Shown here: positions 10,661 through 21,524 of the stretch, piece by piece
How the letters are laid out: each line of letters opens with the position of its first letter
How positions within the stretch are numbered: the first letter of the stretch is position 1
Assembly (NCBI GenBank): GCA_019925095.2
Contig: CM034392.1
Span: 26,049,887-26,113,886 of the forward strand
DNA length: 64,000 nucleotides
Reading direction: 5' to 3'
Source of the DNA: Dendrolimus kikuchii
Lineage: Eukaryota > Arthropoda > Insecta > Lepidoptera > Lasiocampidae
Program-made: the position numbers and the translations under genes
Notes under the pieces: generated by a model
The model's input: the letters and a program-made list of their open reading frames with translations, nothing else
What the model was told of the DNA's origin: nothing
Database searches by the model: none

Positions 10661-11165
10661 GAGGAAATCCGTTTGAGGACCGTGAGCCGCGCGAGGGTGA
10701 AAGGTTCGCCAGATCGGGGTGGCAATAACACCTCACGTGTGAAGTGCTATTGCCACGCCGCAGTTACACTGCAGGGATACTCAATAAAACCCCCGTAAGA
10801 TCCTCGAGCGCCCTTCGTCGGGGCTGTAGGCTCGCTCGCGCATTCATCTCCAGCCCGGACGGACGACGGTCAGCCCCTTTGCGGGCTAGCCTCACCATGG
10901 GTTAGCCGGTTTTTATGTGCGGGCGGGTCCGGTTTCCCCGCCGGTCGCCCGCACGGCCGTAGCGTACCACGCCGGCTCTGGCGAAAAAGGAGCGTGGCGG
11001 ACTGCTCCCTCTCCCGCTCCACCGCCTCCTGGACAAGACGGTCTTGCAGAAAGAGCCTTCACCACAGTCGGGAGGCAGAAATCCGCTTCGAAGGCCGCGA
11101 CGAGAAATATGGCAATACTAATCAATAGGTCTGCCATATATGTGGGAAGACCGTTCGATGATTCT
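10661..11165 (+). mobile_element. CpG-rich block, transposon-like, family unknown
   Basis: About 500 bp of strongly GC- and CpG-rich sequence with abrupt edges. Its head and the GGGATACTCAATAAAACCCC phrase are shared with 2916-3262, so it is dispersed. Frames at 10913-11171 are open on both strands, as expected from GC content; no domain is recognised. Confidence 0.5.
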
Positions 11166-12602
11166 TCCTAACCTTTGAGCTTGCAAACATTTGCATGAAT
11201 ATTTTAAAACTAATTCAAACTCACTTTTTTAATTGTAAATTCTAACAAAGAAACTACTACTGGTATTTTAAAAATTAAACCCCTAAAACTCATTTTTTTA
11301 TAATATGTAGTTTGTACATAAAGGAAACATATTTATAGAAAAATTAAAAATATTGTTAATAATTACGTATCTGTTATTATAATTCTTTATTTTTGGTAAG
11401 CAATAAAGTGACATATCATCTATCTATGATCTGTACGCTTTAAACATACAATGCACATTGCAAATATGAAGCAATAATCCACTAAAGCAAGAAATGTCTT
11501 AAAAGTATATAAAGTATGGAACCGCTATATATCTAAGATAACATTATTTTCATATATTATCATCGCGGTGTGGGCAATTTATTTATTATTTTATGTAATA
11601 CACCTACAGATATAAGTCAATAAACCAATTAGTCACCGTTTATTTTGCAACTGTCACGTTATAAAATTGAAGTTTTGACACGAAAAATATTATACGATAT
11701 GCATTATTGAAATTTATTGGTTGTGTTGCGGAATATTTCGTAATACGTAAGACCGTGGGATTTATGTAAAGTACTGCTAGTTGCCCGCAACTTTGTTCAC
11801 TCTTATTTTTTTATCTATACTAATATTATAAGAAGTTTGTGAGTTTGGATGTTCGGGGTAATCGCCGGTACTACTGATTCGATTTCGATTTTTTTTTCAT
11901 CAATAGAAAGCTACATTAATTACGAGTGACATAGGCTATATTTGATTGTGATAAATAAATAAAAAAAGTAAAAATATTTTATGACCAACGAAGTGGGCAT
12001 GGAAACGCCTGTCAAGTATGTTACAGCAATAACGTTCCACGCAAGAATTGCGCACATCCTCGTATGCGGCACTGCGAGTTCTGTGCGCATCCGTGTGCTG
12101 TGATCAAGATATTGACCCCAACATATCTGTACTATGTCAAAAAACCACAATAAAATGGTGCAGGACAAATGTTACAATAAATTGTAATTTTTTTCTTATT
12201 AAAGAACCTGTTCTTTAATATCTAATAATTTAATTTTCAAAATATCACGATAGAAATATTTTTTTAATCACGTTCAAACAATAATTATTACGTTATTTGA
12301 CTAATTTTACTTGTACTTACTTATGACGTCATAGGTATAACATTCATGAGACTACAACGTTCTGTAAAAAGTACCTATCTCAGCTATTAGTAGCTTTTGC
12401 GTGAAACAATATCAAACGTCCATCCATTCTCATAAACTTTCTTGGTTATAAAATTAAAAATCAATAGGAATATCTCAAGATTGTTGAAATAGAGACCTCA
12501 TCCACACAATTCCAACGCAATCAAAGGGCGTTGTTTAAACGAGCGCCGCTTAATAAGCCAGAGTGTCGTCGGCGACAAAAACTTCGCTGTGGCGTGGGAG
12601 CA
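11166..12602. other. AT-rich spacer, no gene seen
   Basis: A TATACTAATATTATAAGAAG-type element head lies near 11815-11840. The rest is featureless AT-rich sequence. No supported gene. Confidence 0.5.
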
Positions 12603-14735
12603 CGTCGATTTCAAGTGATTTCATATGTCCCTTATGACAAGTATGAGATGCAGGGAATTGATGATAACTCAATGATAAGATAGCACGTAATGAGTCTTAT
12701 AGAAAATTGGTCTTCGTCAAACACGCCGCCGTTATATAATGCCCGGTTCATATATATCTCACAATTCTCTGACCTGACCGTTGACTCAAATTTGACATTA
12801 CGTATTACGGAGTTGGTTAAAGTTTGATGTAATTTCATATGTCCCTTACCAGAAGCGTGAGATGGAGGGAATTGATGATAACTCCAATGATAAGATAGCA
12901 CATAATGAGTCTTATAGAAAATTGGTTTTCGTCAAACACGCCGCCGTTATATAATGCCGGGTTCATATATATCTCACAATTCTCTGACCTTACCTTTGGT
13001 ACAAATTTGACATTGCGTATATGGATCAAAGTTTGATGTAATTTCATATGTCCCTTACCAGAAGCATGAGATGGAGGGAATTGGTGATAACTCAATGATA
13101 AGATAGCACGTAATGAGTCTTATAGAAAATTGGTCTTCGTCAAACACGCCGCCGTTATATAATGCCCGGTTCATATATATCTCACAATTCTCTGACCTGA
13201 CCGTTGACACAAATTTGACATTACGTATTACGGAGTTGGTTAAAGTTTGATGTAATTTCATATGTCCCTTACCAGAAGCATGAGATGGAGGGAATTGATG
13301 ATAACTCAATGATAAGATAGCACGCAATGAGTCTAATAGAAAATTGGTCTTCGTCAAACACGCCGCCGTTGTATAATGCCCGATTCGTATATCTCACAAT
13401 CCTCTGACCTTACCATTGGTACAAATTTGACATTGCGTATATCGATCAAAGTTTGATGTAATTTCATATGTCCCTTACCAGAAGCATGAGATGGAGGGAA
13501 TTGATGATAACTCAAAGATAAGATAGCACGTAATGAGACTTATAGAAAATTGGTCTTTGTCGAACACGCCGCCGTTGTATAATGCCCGGTTCATATATAT
13601 CTCACAATTCTCTGACCTGACCGTTGACTCAAATTTGACATTACGTATTACGGAGTTGGTTAAAGTTTGATGTAATTTCATATGTCCCTTACCAGAAGCA
13701 TGAGATGGAGGGAATTGATGATAACTCCAATGATAAGATAGCACATAATGAGTCTTATAGAAAATTGGTCTTCGTCAAACAAGCCGCCGTTGTATAATGC
13801 CCGGTTCGTATATCTCACAATCCTCTGACCACCATTGGTATAAATTTGACATTGCGTATATGGATCAAAGTTTGATGTATTTTCATATGTCCCTTACCAG
13901 AAGCATGAGATGGAGGGAATTGATGATAACTCAAAGATAAGATAGCACGTAATGAGACTTATAGAAAATTGGTCTTTGTCGAACACGCCGCCGTTGTATA
14001 ATGCCCGGTTCGTATATCTCACAATCCTCTGACCTTACCATTGGTACAAATTTGACATTGCGTATATGGATCAAAGTTTGATGTAATTTCATATGTCCCT
14101 TACCAGAAGTATGAGATAGAGGAAATTGGTGATAACTCAACGATAAGATAGCACGTAATGAGACTTATAGAAAATTGGTCTTCGTCAAACACGCCGCCGT
14201 TGTATAATGCCCGGTTCGTATATCTCACAATCCTCTGACCTTACCATTAGTACAAATTTGACATTCCGTATATGCATCAAAGTTTGATGTAATTTCATAT
14301 GCCCCTTACCAGAAGTATGAGATGGAGGGAATTGGTGATAACTCAATGATAAGATAGCACGTAATGAGTCTTATAGAAAATTGGTCTTCGTCAAACACGC
14401 CGCCACTGTATAATTCCCGATTCGTACATCTCACAATCCTCTGACCTTACCATTGGTACGAATTTGACATTGCGTATATGCATCAAAGTTTGATGTAATT
14501 TCATATGTCCCTTACCAGAAGTATGAGATAGAGGGAATTGGTGATAACTCAATGATAAGATAGCACATAACGAGTCTTATAGAAAATTGGTCTTCGTCCA
14601 ACACGCCGCCGTTGTATAATGCCCGGTTCGTATATCTCACAATCCTCTGACTTTACTGTTGATACAATCTTGAAATTGCGTATACGGAGTTGGTCAAAGT
14701 TTGATGTGATTTCATATGTCTCTTAGAAGAAGTAT
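12603..14735 (-). repeat. satellite array, ~10 units of 205-214 bp with alternating subtypes
   Basis: The marker TCATATG(T/C)CC recurs at 12621, 12835, 13044, 13258, 13464, 13678, 13883, 14089, 14295, 14501 and 14712. Spacings are 214, 209, 214, 206, 214, 205, 206, 206, 206 and 211. Two unit types are visible: a longer one with ATTACGTATTACGGAGTTGG and a shorter one with ATTGCGTATATGGATC. They alternate in the first half, then only the shorter type continues, with the last unit divergent. Minus-strand frames of 70-100 residues recur because unit sequence is conserved, but 214 and 205/206 are not multiples of three, so the frame is lost from unit to unit. Confidence 0.9.
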
Positions 14736-14967
14736 GAGTTATAATGAGTGATGTTATGGGTAATTAATATATGGACTACTCAGAATAGTGTAATAAGGGA
14801 ACGTTGCGGATTGAAAGAAGATGTAATAACAAGAGTAGAAAAGGGAACGGTACAAGGGTTCTTGTGTCGTTACCATATCGAATTAATTTTGATTTGATCG
14901 ATGCTCAAGTGTAGCAGCTCTCTAGCAATATCGAGACATCAATTTTTTTGACTGTCAATACTATGTT

Positions 14968-16169
14968 GGCGTTGTGTATGGCCCAGCTTGCGATACACAA
15001 CGCGGTGCTGGTACCTACGCTCACGTATGGAAGCGAGAGTTGGGTATGGAAGAGAGAGCATGAAAGTAGAGTAAACGCGGTCGAGATGCGAGCACTGCGC
15101 AAAATCTGCGGAGTGACGCTCGCGGATCGCGTTCGTAATACCGAAGTAAGAAAGAGAGTTGGTGTGAAAGAGGACACTCTCTTGCAGTACAAATTCGTGG
15201 CATGTGGTTGTTTTGATGTGCGTAGGATATACAGCGTATACACGTCATTCGCACGGTGCGGGTGGGTAATATAAGGGACACCTGACACTGTTTGAATAAT
15301 TTCGCAGTAATATGGTGAATTTTAAACACACATATGTTCTAGAAATAAAAGTGCAGCACTTATCTATCGGACTTTGAATGCAAATGAGTAGTACATCGAA
15401 TTAGTGCAAAGTAAACATAATTCATATATTTACAGTTATATATTTTGAATACATTTACTTATATTTGAATGCGAAGAAAACAAAGGTTATGGTGTTTGAA
15501 AGAGAAGAAACCAGAACGAACGCAAGGATAATGGTGATGTTATGCTGGAGCAAATGAGTGAGTTTGTATATCTTGGATGTGCTTTTAGCAGGGATGGAAG
15601 GTACACCGCTGATATAAATAGGAGAGTGAATTTGGGGAATAATGTCAATGGAGCATTAGGTAAACTTCTAAGTGCTTGGCATACACAACGCGGTGCTGGT
15701 ACCTACGCTCACGTTTGGAAGAGAGAGCATGAAAGTAGAGTAAACGCGATCGAGGTGCGAGCACTGCGCAAAATCTGCGGAGTGACGCTCGCGAACTACG
15801 TTCGTAATACCGAAGTAAGAAAGAGAGTTGGTCTGAAAGAGAGTGTCCGGGTGAAGGTAAGGAAAGGAATGCTCCGGTGGTTCGGGCATGTGGAAAAATG
15901 CATCATGAAAGAATGACTAAACAGATATACAATGCAAAAGTAGATGGATGCAAAAGTCGTGGAAGGCCACGGCACACCTTCCATGATCAAATTGATCGTG
16001 TACTAGCAGAAGGTGATGTCAGGAGCCTTAAGAACAAACGAGCTTGCATGACAAGAGTTATGAATGTCAAAGAAGCAAGTGAGGTGTGTAAGAATAAGCC
16101 TAAATGGCGCTCTGTGGTTCGTGCTTACCCCGCAAGGGAACTGGCGTGAAGTTATGTATGTATGTATGT
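14968..16169 (+). mobile_element. chimeric RTE-like insertion, 1.2 kb, 11-bp target duplication
   Basis: One pair of AATACTATGTT repeats (14957-14967 and 16170-16180) brackets the whole unit. Inside are: an RTE C-terminal piece (about 14968-15173: LTYGSESWVWKREHES, CGVTLADRVRNTEV); a junction holding a short reverse copy of RTE sequence; 269 bp also found upstream of the RTE at 49567; and an RTE segment starting LNAKKTKVMVFE-like and ending ...PARELA with TGA and a (TATG)n tail. Frames are broken by a small deletion near 15530 and a 1-base deletion near 15895. Inactive. Confidence 0.85.
15184..15452 (+). other. 269 bp shared with the region upstream of teashirt (candidate 5' transduction)
   Basis: Matches 49298-49566 at a constant offset of 34,114 with no difference that I can see. 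In the 49-kb locus this DNA lies outside the RTE, upstream of its 5' target duplication; here it is inside the insertion. It has no coding potential. Confidence 0.75.
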
Positions 16170-16180
16170 AATACTATGTT

Positions 16181-16463
16181 ACGACATCCCGTCACATTCC
16201 CAGAAAGCATCCCTTTACCGGTAACATTTCCTCTTCCACCTTAATTCGGTCGGTACTAACCAGAGGGCGCTGCGCACACACATGCATCTTATTGGCCGAG
16301 CCGAATCTTACAATGGCTGCCTAAATACCGTCGCGACGCCACGCTCCCCGATAAATAGCCCAAAACCGTCGGAAAACTACTGCTTTGAGCCCTATAACCG
16401 CTCCCTAAAGTGCCAATTGTGTCTCGAACGTCTAGTGTAGTGTTTTTGTAAAAGTGTAAAACC
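16181..16463. other. spacer, no gene seen
   Basis: Moderately GC-rich, not matched elsewhere in the window, no supported gene. Confidence 0.45.
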
Positions 16464-16692
16464 AGCCAGCCAGGTGGTAGGGTATATGCTCGACTGGATG
16501 GCGACCACCCCTGGTCTAGATTATGCCGCCATAACAATCTTGTGTTGTGTTCCGATATTAGTGACCAGGTTCCAGTCTCCTTTAAGAGAGCAGCAGCGCA
16601 TTTGTAGCACTTTTGGTGTTGCAAATGTCCATAGGTAACCGCTTTCTATCAAGTGGGCAGTCTGCCTGTCTGCTGAACTCCAAAAAAAAAAA
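16464..16692 (+). mobile_element. SINE (~310-bp family), 5'-truncated
   Basis: Starts at CCAGCCAGGTGGTAGGGTA and runs to TCTGCTGAACTCC followed by an A run. Plus orientation. Confidence 0.8.
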
Positions 16693-17072
16693 ACCTGGAT
16701 AATTCCTTACACAGTTCTAGTGACGGTAAGCGTTCAGGTTTCTGGTTCACTAGGATTTGCGAGGCGGCATCATGTCTAATAGAGAAACAGGGTTTGCTCC
16801 GGCTAAGCAGCCATTCATATATTATCAATACTACGTGATCAAAGCGGAGAGTCGCAACACCAGTGCAATCACGCAAAATTCATGGGACCAAAATCTCAAT
16901 ATTCGAGAAAGTTGCTAGCTGCTGACTCAGGTACGTAGTGTTTATATCTTTACTGCTAGAGATAGAACCTTGAGCGTCGAAAAGGACCAAAAATTTACCC
17001 AGAGTGATGTGATGTGATCGCCTTTGCTGGGCAATCGAATGCTACAACCTTTATCGTGTTACATTTTTCGTA
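16693..17072. other. spacer, no gene seen
   Basis: No recognised repeat or gene. Confidence 0.45.
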
Positions 17073-17077
17073 TTATT

Positions 17078-17386
17078 TTTATTGCAGGAGTTCAGCAGAC
17101 AGGCAGACGGCCCACTCGATGGGAAGCGGTTACCATCGCCTATAGACATTTGCAACACCAAAGGTGCTACAAATGCGCTGCTGCTCTCTTAAGGGAGACT
17201 GGAACCTGGTCACTAATGCCGGAACACAACTCAAGGTTGTTATGGCGACTTGCTTTAGACCAGGGGTGGTAGCCATCCAGTCGGGCAAATGCCTTACCAC
17301 CTGGCGCTGGGTTGTTTTGTCGCCTCTTACGACAGGCCGCCCGGCCGCAGGAAATTGTATTCTTTCTCCGTTCCTGCACAGATATC
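17078..17386 (-). mobile_element. SINE (~310-bp family), near full length
   Basis: On the plus strand it reads ATTGCAGGAGTTCAGCAGAC to TCCTGCACAGAT, so the element is reversed with its A tail at the left. TCGTAT lies outside both ends as a possible short target duplication. The RNA-sense strand contains GGTTCCAGTCTCC, which resembles a Pol III B box (GGTTCGANTCC) with one change, but no clear A box was found. Confidence 0.85.
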
Positions 17387-17755
17387 GTATAAAACAGTCT
17401 CATCTTTCGGATATACGTTGAAGCTCTGTGTGGTCAAGTAATTTACATAAGTGATCAAAGTTTTTTTTTTTCTAAAGGGTTATTAACGATATATAAACTG
17501 AACAATCGATATGCGGTTGTAAATTGAAACTAAAACAGAACAGGTCACCGCCATTGTGGCCGTGTGCTTTGTACACAGAACAAGCCAGGGCTAACTGAGG
17601 TCTAAGTGTTAGGATATAAGCGGTTAATTATTGTATGGCCTTTGGAATGCAACCGATATTAGTAGAAAATATTAATGACCAATGAATAATTCATTAGGGT
17701 CAGTCGTTAGTTGAATGTTAGAACTGGGTTATACAGAACAATATACCAGAAAGTC
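17387..17755. other. spacer, no gene seen
   Basis: AT-rich, no recognised feature. Confidence 0.45.
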
Positions 17756-17990
17756 GTGGTAGCGGAATGGCAAGCGTACGCGTCCCAAGCTCAAAGGGTT
17801 AGGCTTAGGCAGTTTTTCGACCTAATGTGGATATTATTACAATTGAAATTGAAACCTGCACAGCGAGATAACCGATGTGTCAAACCTGTCAAGCCGCCTT
17901 GAACAAGCGTGACGGGTATATTGCCCGTTTCCCCTATAGTGGGAGGCCCGAGCCCAGCATGCATGCAACGTTTACGGGCTGTTTTTGTAA
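17756..17990 (+). mobile_element. tRNA-derived SINE, second family, copy 1
   Basis: A-box-like GGTAGCGGAATGGCAAG at 17758-17774, then a degraded B-box region. The body matches 50462-50742, including GAGATAACCGATGTGTC and AACCTGTCAAGCCGCCTTG. I know this body type from lepidopteran tRNA-derived SINEs. Confidence 0.7.
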
Positions 17991-18505
17991 TATTATATAT
18001 ACAGAATAGTTGACAACGTCATCTGAGGGATATATTTAGCATCCCTTAGAGACGTTTGCAACATTAGCGTCCGTTTTCATGCTCTTAAAAATTATTTTGT
18101 AATTATGGTTACAAAAGCAAAAGCGAAAGAAGAATAACATCCTCGAGATCAGATCCTTACAGTATGAAAGAAGTATTCTTTATTATGTATTACGTAGAAT
18201 ATATATTCTAAAATTTGTACCAATGTGTATGAGAATGAACGGGGTAGGTATCTTTTGTATGGGAATCATAATTCCGCACAGTTTTATTTAAAATAGTAAA
18301 ACTTGACATTTCTAAAATCCAGTTTGAATTACGTGGTTTTAAATTGGGTTTATATGATATAATAAACACATACTCTGAAGCCAAAAATAAATAACAAACT
18401 AAAGTAACTCAAAATTTAATAGTACTAATAACACGTAATACTAAGTTCAAAGTTAAAACATTGTAGGTACAGGTTGGTCCCAAACCAAAGCCCAGGCTGT
18501 AATTT
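17991..18505. other. AT-rich spacer, no gene seen
   Basis: No supported gene or repeat. Confidence 0.45.
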
Positions 18506-18812
18506 CTTTTTTATTGCAGGAGATCAGCAGACAGACAGACGGCCCACTTGATGGAAAGCGGTTACCATCGCCTATGAACATTTTCAACACCAAAGTTGCT
18601 ACAAATGCGCTGCTGCGCTCTTAAGGGCAACTGGAACCTGGTCACTAATGCCGGAACACAACTCAAGGTTGTTATGGGGACATACTTTAGACCAGGGGTG
18701 TTAGCCATCCAGTCGGGCAAATGCCCTACCTGGCTGTGGGTTGTTAGGTCGCTCCTTTCGACAGGCCGCCCGGCCGCAGGAAATATTCTTTCTCCGTTCC
18801 TGCACGGATAAA
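18506..18812 (-). mobile_element. SINE (~310-bp family), near full length
   Basis: Plus strand reads TTTTTTATTGCAGGAGATCA to TCCTGCACGGATAAAA. Small deletions in the CCCTACC and GGAAATATTC regions distinguish this copy. Confidence 0.85.
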
Positions 18813-18952
18813 AAATTGGTTTTGTACAGTAATTTAATATGGTTTTATAAGATCTCTAGTTGTCTTTCTTATATCTTCTTTAGGATCTGCTGGTTGTCAC
18901 ATATGTAGTGCATATGACAGCTATAAAAATATGACTAGTACGTCATACGTAG

Positions 18953-19175
18953 ATATATACATACGTATTATCACGCCTATTTCCCATGGGGGTAGGCAGA
19001 GATTATAGACCTCCACATGTGACGATACTGACAATCAACTTTCCCTTCATCTACTTCTATTAACCTCTGCATACATGCACATTTATATGCTTTTTACCTT
19101 ACCTCGTTTTAACACTTCTGCTATTTGATCATGATATGTACGTCGTGGTCTACCGGTACCAACTTTACCATTCAC
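18953..19175 (-). mobile_element. fragment of a second RTE-like LINE family
   Basis: In reverse it encodes VNGKVGTGRPRRTYHDQIAE and VLKRGKVKS, related to but clearly distinct from the main RTE family's GRPRHTFHDQIDRVLAEGD. The 3' end reads CCCCCATGGGAAATAGGCGT, then TACGTATG. Heavily truncated. Confidence 0.7.
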
Positions 19176-19183
19176 AATACTGT

Positions 19184-19444
19184 GACAATGACTAAACAGA
19201 TATACAATGCAAAAGTGGATGGATGCAGAAGTCGTGGAAGGCCACGACACACCTTCCATGATCAAATTTATCGTGTACTAGCGGAGGGTGATGTCAGGAG
19301 CCTTAAGAACAGACGAGTGTGCATGACAAGAGTTATGAATGTCAAAGAAGCAAGTGAGGTGTGTAAGAATGGGCCTAAATGGCGCTCTGTTGTTCGTGCC
19401 TACCCCGCAAGGGAACTGGCGTGAAGTTATGTATGTATGTATGT
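19184..19444 (+). mobile_element. 5'-truncated RTE-like LINE, 8-bp target duplication
   Basis: Flanked by AATACTGT at 19176-19183 and 19445-19452. Encodes TKQIYNAKVDGCRSRG through PARELA, then TGA and a (TATG)n tail. It is inserted into the second-family fragment, in the opposite orientation. Confidence 0.85.
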
Positions 19445-19452
19445 AATACTGT

Positions 19453-19899
19453 AAATATGACTAATATTATTAGATATATGACCTTTATTTTTCTCGCTTT
19501 AAATATTATTTTCAGAATATTAAAAACCGCTATATCTTCCATCTTGAGCCATTACGTCGCACCCACTTTCGTGCACCCGTCAGTCAGCGCACATCAATCA
19601 CTGTTCGTGGCGACTGTACCACTCATATTTCAGGGGATTTGAGGCCGTTTAAAACCAACCTTATCATAACGCTATAAGGTCAAAAATCGAATAACAGGCT
19701 AAGCTTTTCAATCGATTAAGTAGTTCCGGTTAATGAGAATGTTACTGGTCTGGTCATGTGTTATTTTTTTTTTTGGAAAATGGTCCGACTATTGATCTTT
19801 GGTTTTATGTCGAGTCAGTTTCAAAATATTAATTTTTATCAACATCTGTTGAGTGTCCATCTGTCTATGTACCAAATTAAGCTAAATTAGTGTACTAGT
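19453..19899. other. spacer, no gene seen
   Basis: AT-rich, no recognised feature. Confidence 0.45.
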
Positions 19900-20155
19900 T
19901 GTGCTCGCGACTTCGTCCACGCTTCACTTGAAATTCCCGCGGGATTCTCGTGATAAAAAGTATCATACATTTTTTTATATAAACTTTTCGAAATTCAATT
20001 TTTTTAAATCTTGCCATTTTAAATCATTCCCAGAATAAAAAGTTGGGTCGATTTTAAGCCTCACAATTTGAAATCAGGCCAGTAGTTTTTACCTGAAATC
20101 CAAAAAAAAAAAAAAACAGACAAAAAATCTTTAAAAAATTGCATCGTGTTCTCCA
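19900..20155 (+). mobile_element. degenerate TTCGTCC-headed small element
   Basis: Head GTGCTCGCGACTTCGTCCAC, later TTCCCGCGGGATTCTCG, then AATCAGGCCAGTAGTTTT and a run of A. Non-coding. Confidence 0.6.
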
Positions 20156-20307
20156 TCGTTTATATAGTCTATTCCAATTGGTTTTAAATAGCTTCAATGT
20201 ACCGACATAACATGTTTAGAATTTTGTAATATTATAGATTTCGTACTATATTATTTTTCTATAATACTTGTATATAGTACAATTTGCTAAAATACAGTAC
20301 GATACTA

Positions 20308-20672
20308 CTACTAGCTGCGCTCCGCGGTTTCACCCGTGTGGGTGGAAAATCGTTATATTTTGGATAATTCACACTATATCTTTATAAATTATAGCCTATG
20401 TGTTATTCTGATATGTAAGCTATATTATTGTAAAGTTTCATCAAAATCCATTCAGCAGTTTTTGCGTAAAAGAGTAACAAACATTTATCCATACATTGTT
20501 ACAAACTTTCGCGTTTATAATATTAGTAGGACAGCCTATGTGTTATTCTGATGTGTAAGCTATATTATTGTAAAGTTTCATCAAAATCCATTCAGCAGTT
20601 TTTGCGTGAAAGAGTAACAAACATACATCCATACATTCTTACATTCTTTCGCGTTTATAATATATATGAGTA
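20308..20672 (+). mobile_element. small element with partial tandem duplication
   Basis: Head CTAGCTGCGCTCCGCGGTTT. The 3' half (GCCTATGTGTTATTCTGATG to TTCGCGTTTATAATAT) occurs twice, at about 20392-20528 and 20533-20665, differing by a few bases. Non-coding. Confidence 0.7.
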
Positions 20673-20987
20673 GGATAGGACAAGTACATACTCATTGCCT
20701 TAATACGATTTTCTATTCTACTGCAATACAACTTGTGGAATACTGTATACAACCCTTTAGCATTGCTTTGTCCGCGGCCTCTCTGGCGGTCGTCGACGCC
20801 GACTGTGATGGATGGGTGACGGCACTTCCGCGAGGGTGCGCCACATGCAGCCGTCCATCAATACTCCACGGTGACAGGCTGCGACGGGCGACCGCTCCGC
20901 CGATGACATTACACAAATACAATCGTAATATATTATATGTATGGATAAGTATCCAAATTAACGGGTTATTTATTATTATTATCTATA
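20673..20987. other. spacer with a GC-rich patch
   Basis: The patch at 20770-20910 is GC-rich and open on both strands, without a recognisable domain. It could be an old exon or element fragment; I cannot tell. Confidence 0.4.
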
Positions 20988-20995
20988 TATATTAA

Positions 20996-21508
20996 TTTGC
21001 ACAACGCGGTGCTGGTACCTACGCTCACGTATGGAAGCGAGAGTTGGGTATGGAAGAAAGAGCATGAAAGTAGAGTAAACGCGGTTGAGATGCGAGCACT
21101 GCGCAAAATCTGCGGAGTGACGCTCGCGGACCGCGTTCGTAATACCGAAGTAAGAAAGAGAGTTGGTCTGAAAGAGAGTGTCGGGGTGAAGGTAAGGAAA
21201 GGAATGCTCCGGTGGTTCGGGCATGTGGAAAGAATGCATGATGAAAGAATGACTAAACAGATATACAATGCAAAAGTGGATGGATGCAGAAGTCGTGGAA
21301 GGCCACTACACACCTTCCGTGATCAAATTGATCGTGTACTAGCAGAAGGTGATGTCAGGAGCCTTAAGAACAGACGAGCGTGCATGACAAGAGTTATGAA
21401 TGTCAAAGAGGCAAGTGAGGTGTGTAAGAATAAGCCTAAATGGCACTCTGTTGTTCGTGCCTACCCCGCAAGGGGACTGGCGTGAAGTTATGTATGTATG
21501 TATGTATG
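20996..21508 (+). mobile_element. RTE-like LINE, longest intact ORF2 C-terminus in the window
   Basis: An open frame (20997-21485) of 162 residues covers LTYGSESWVWKKEHES, MRALRKICGVTLADRV, LRWFGHVERMHDERM, GRPLHTFRDQI and ...YPARGLA. It ends in TGA 8 bases before the (TATG)n tail. TATATTAA occurs at 20988-20995 and 21509-21516 as a likely target duplication. Most of ORF2, including the RT catalytic box and endonuclease, is missing, so it is dead despite the open frame. The methionine at 20997 is internal. Confidence 0.85.
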
Positions 21509-21524
21509 TATATTAACTTGTGAA

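Noticed and set aside
10913..11171. Overlapping 74- and 84-residue frames on opposite strands
   Set aside because: Product of a GC-rich block; no domain, and the block is a dispersed repeat.
12632..14140. Recurring 69-100-residue minus-strand frames (SYHQFPPSHASGKGHMKLHQ type)
   Set aside because: Each is one satellite unit; unit length is not a multiple of three, so there is no extended protein.
14968..15183. Two separate RTE insertions back to back at 15.0-16.2 kb
   Set aside because: One 11-bp duplication encloses both parts and the first part has no 3' end or tail, so a single chimeric insertion fits better.
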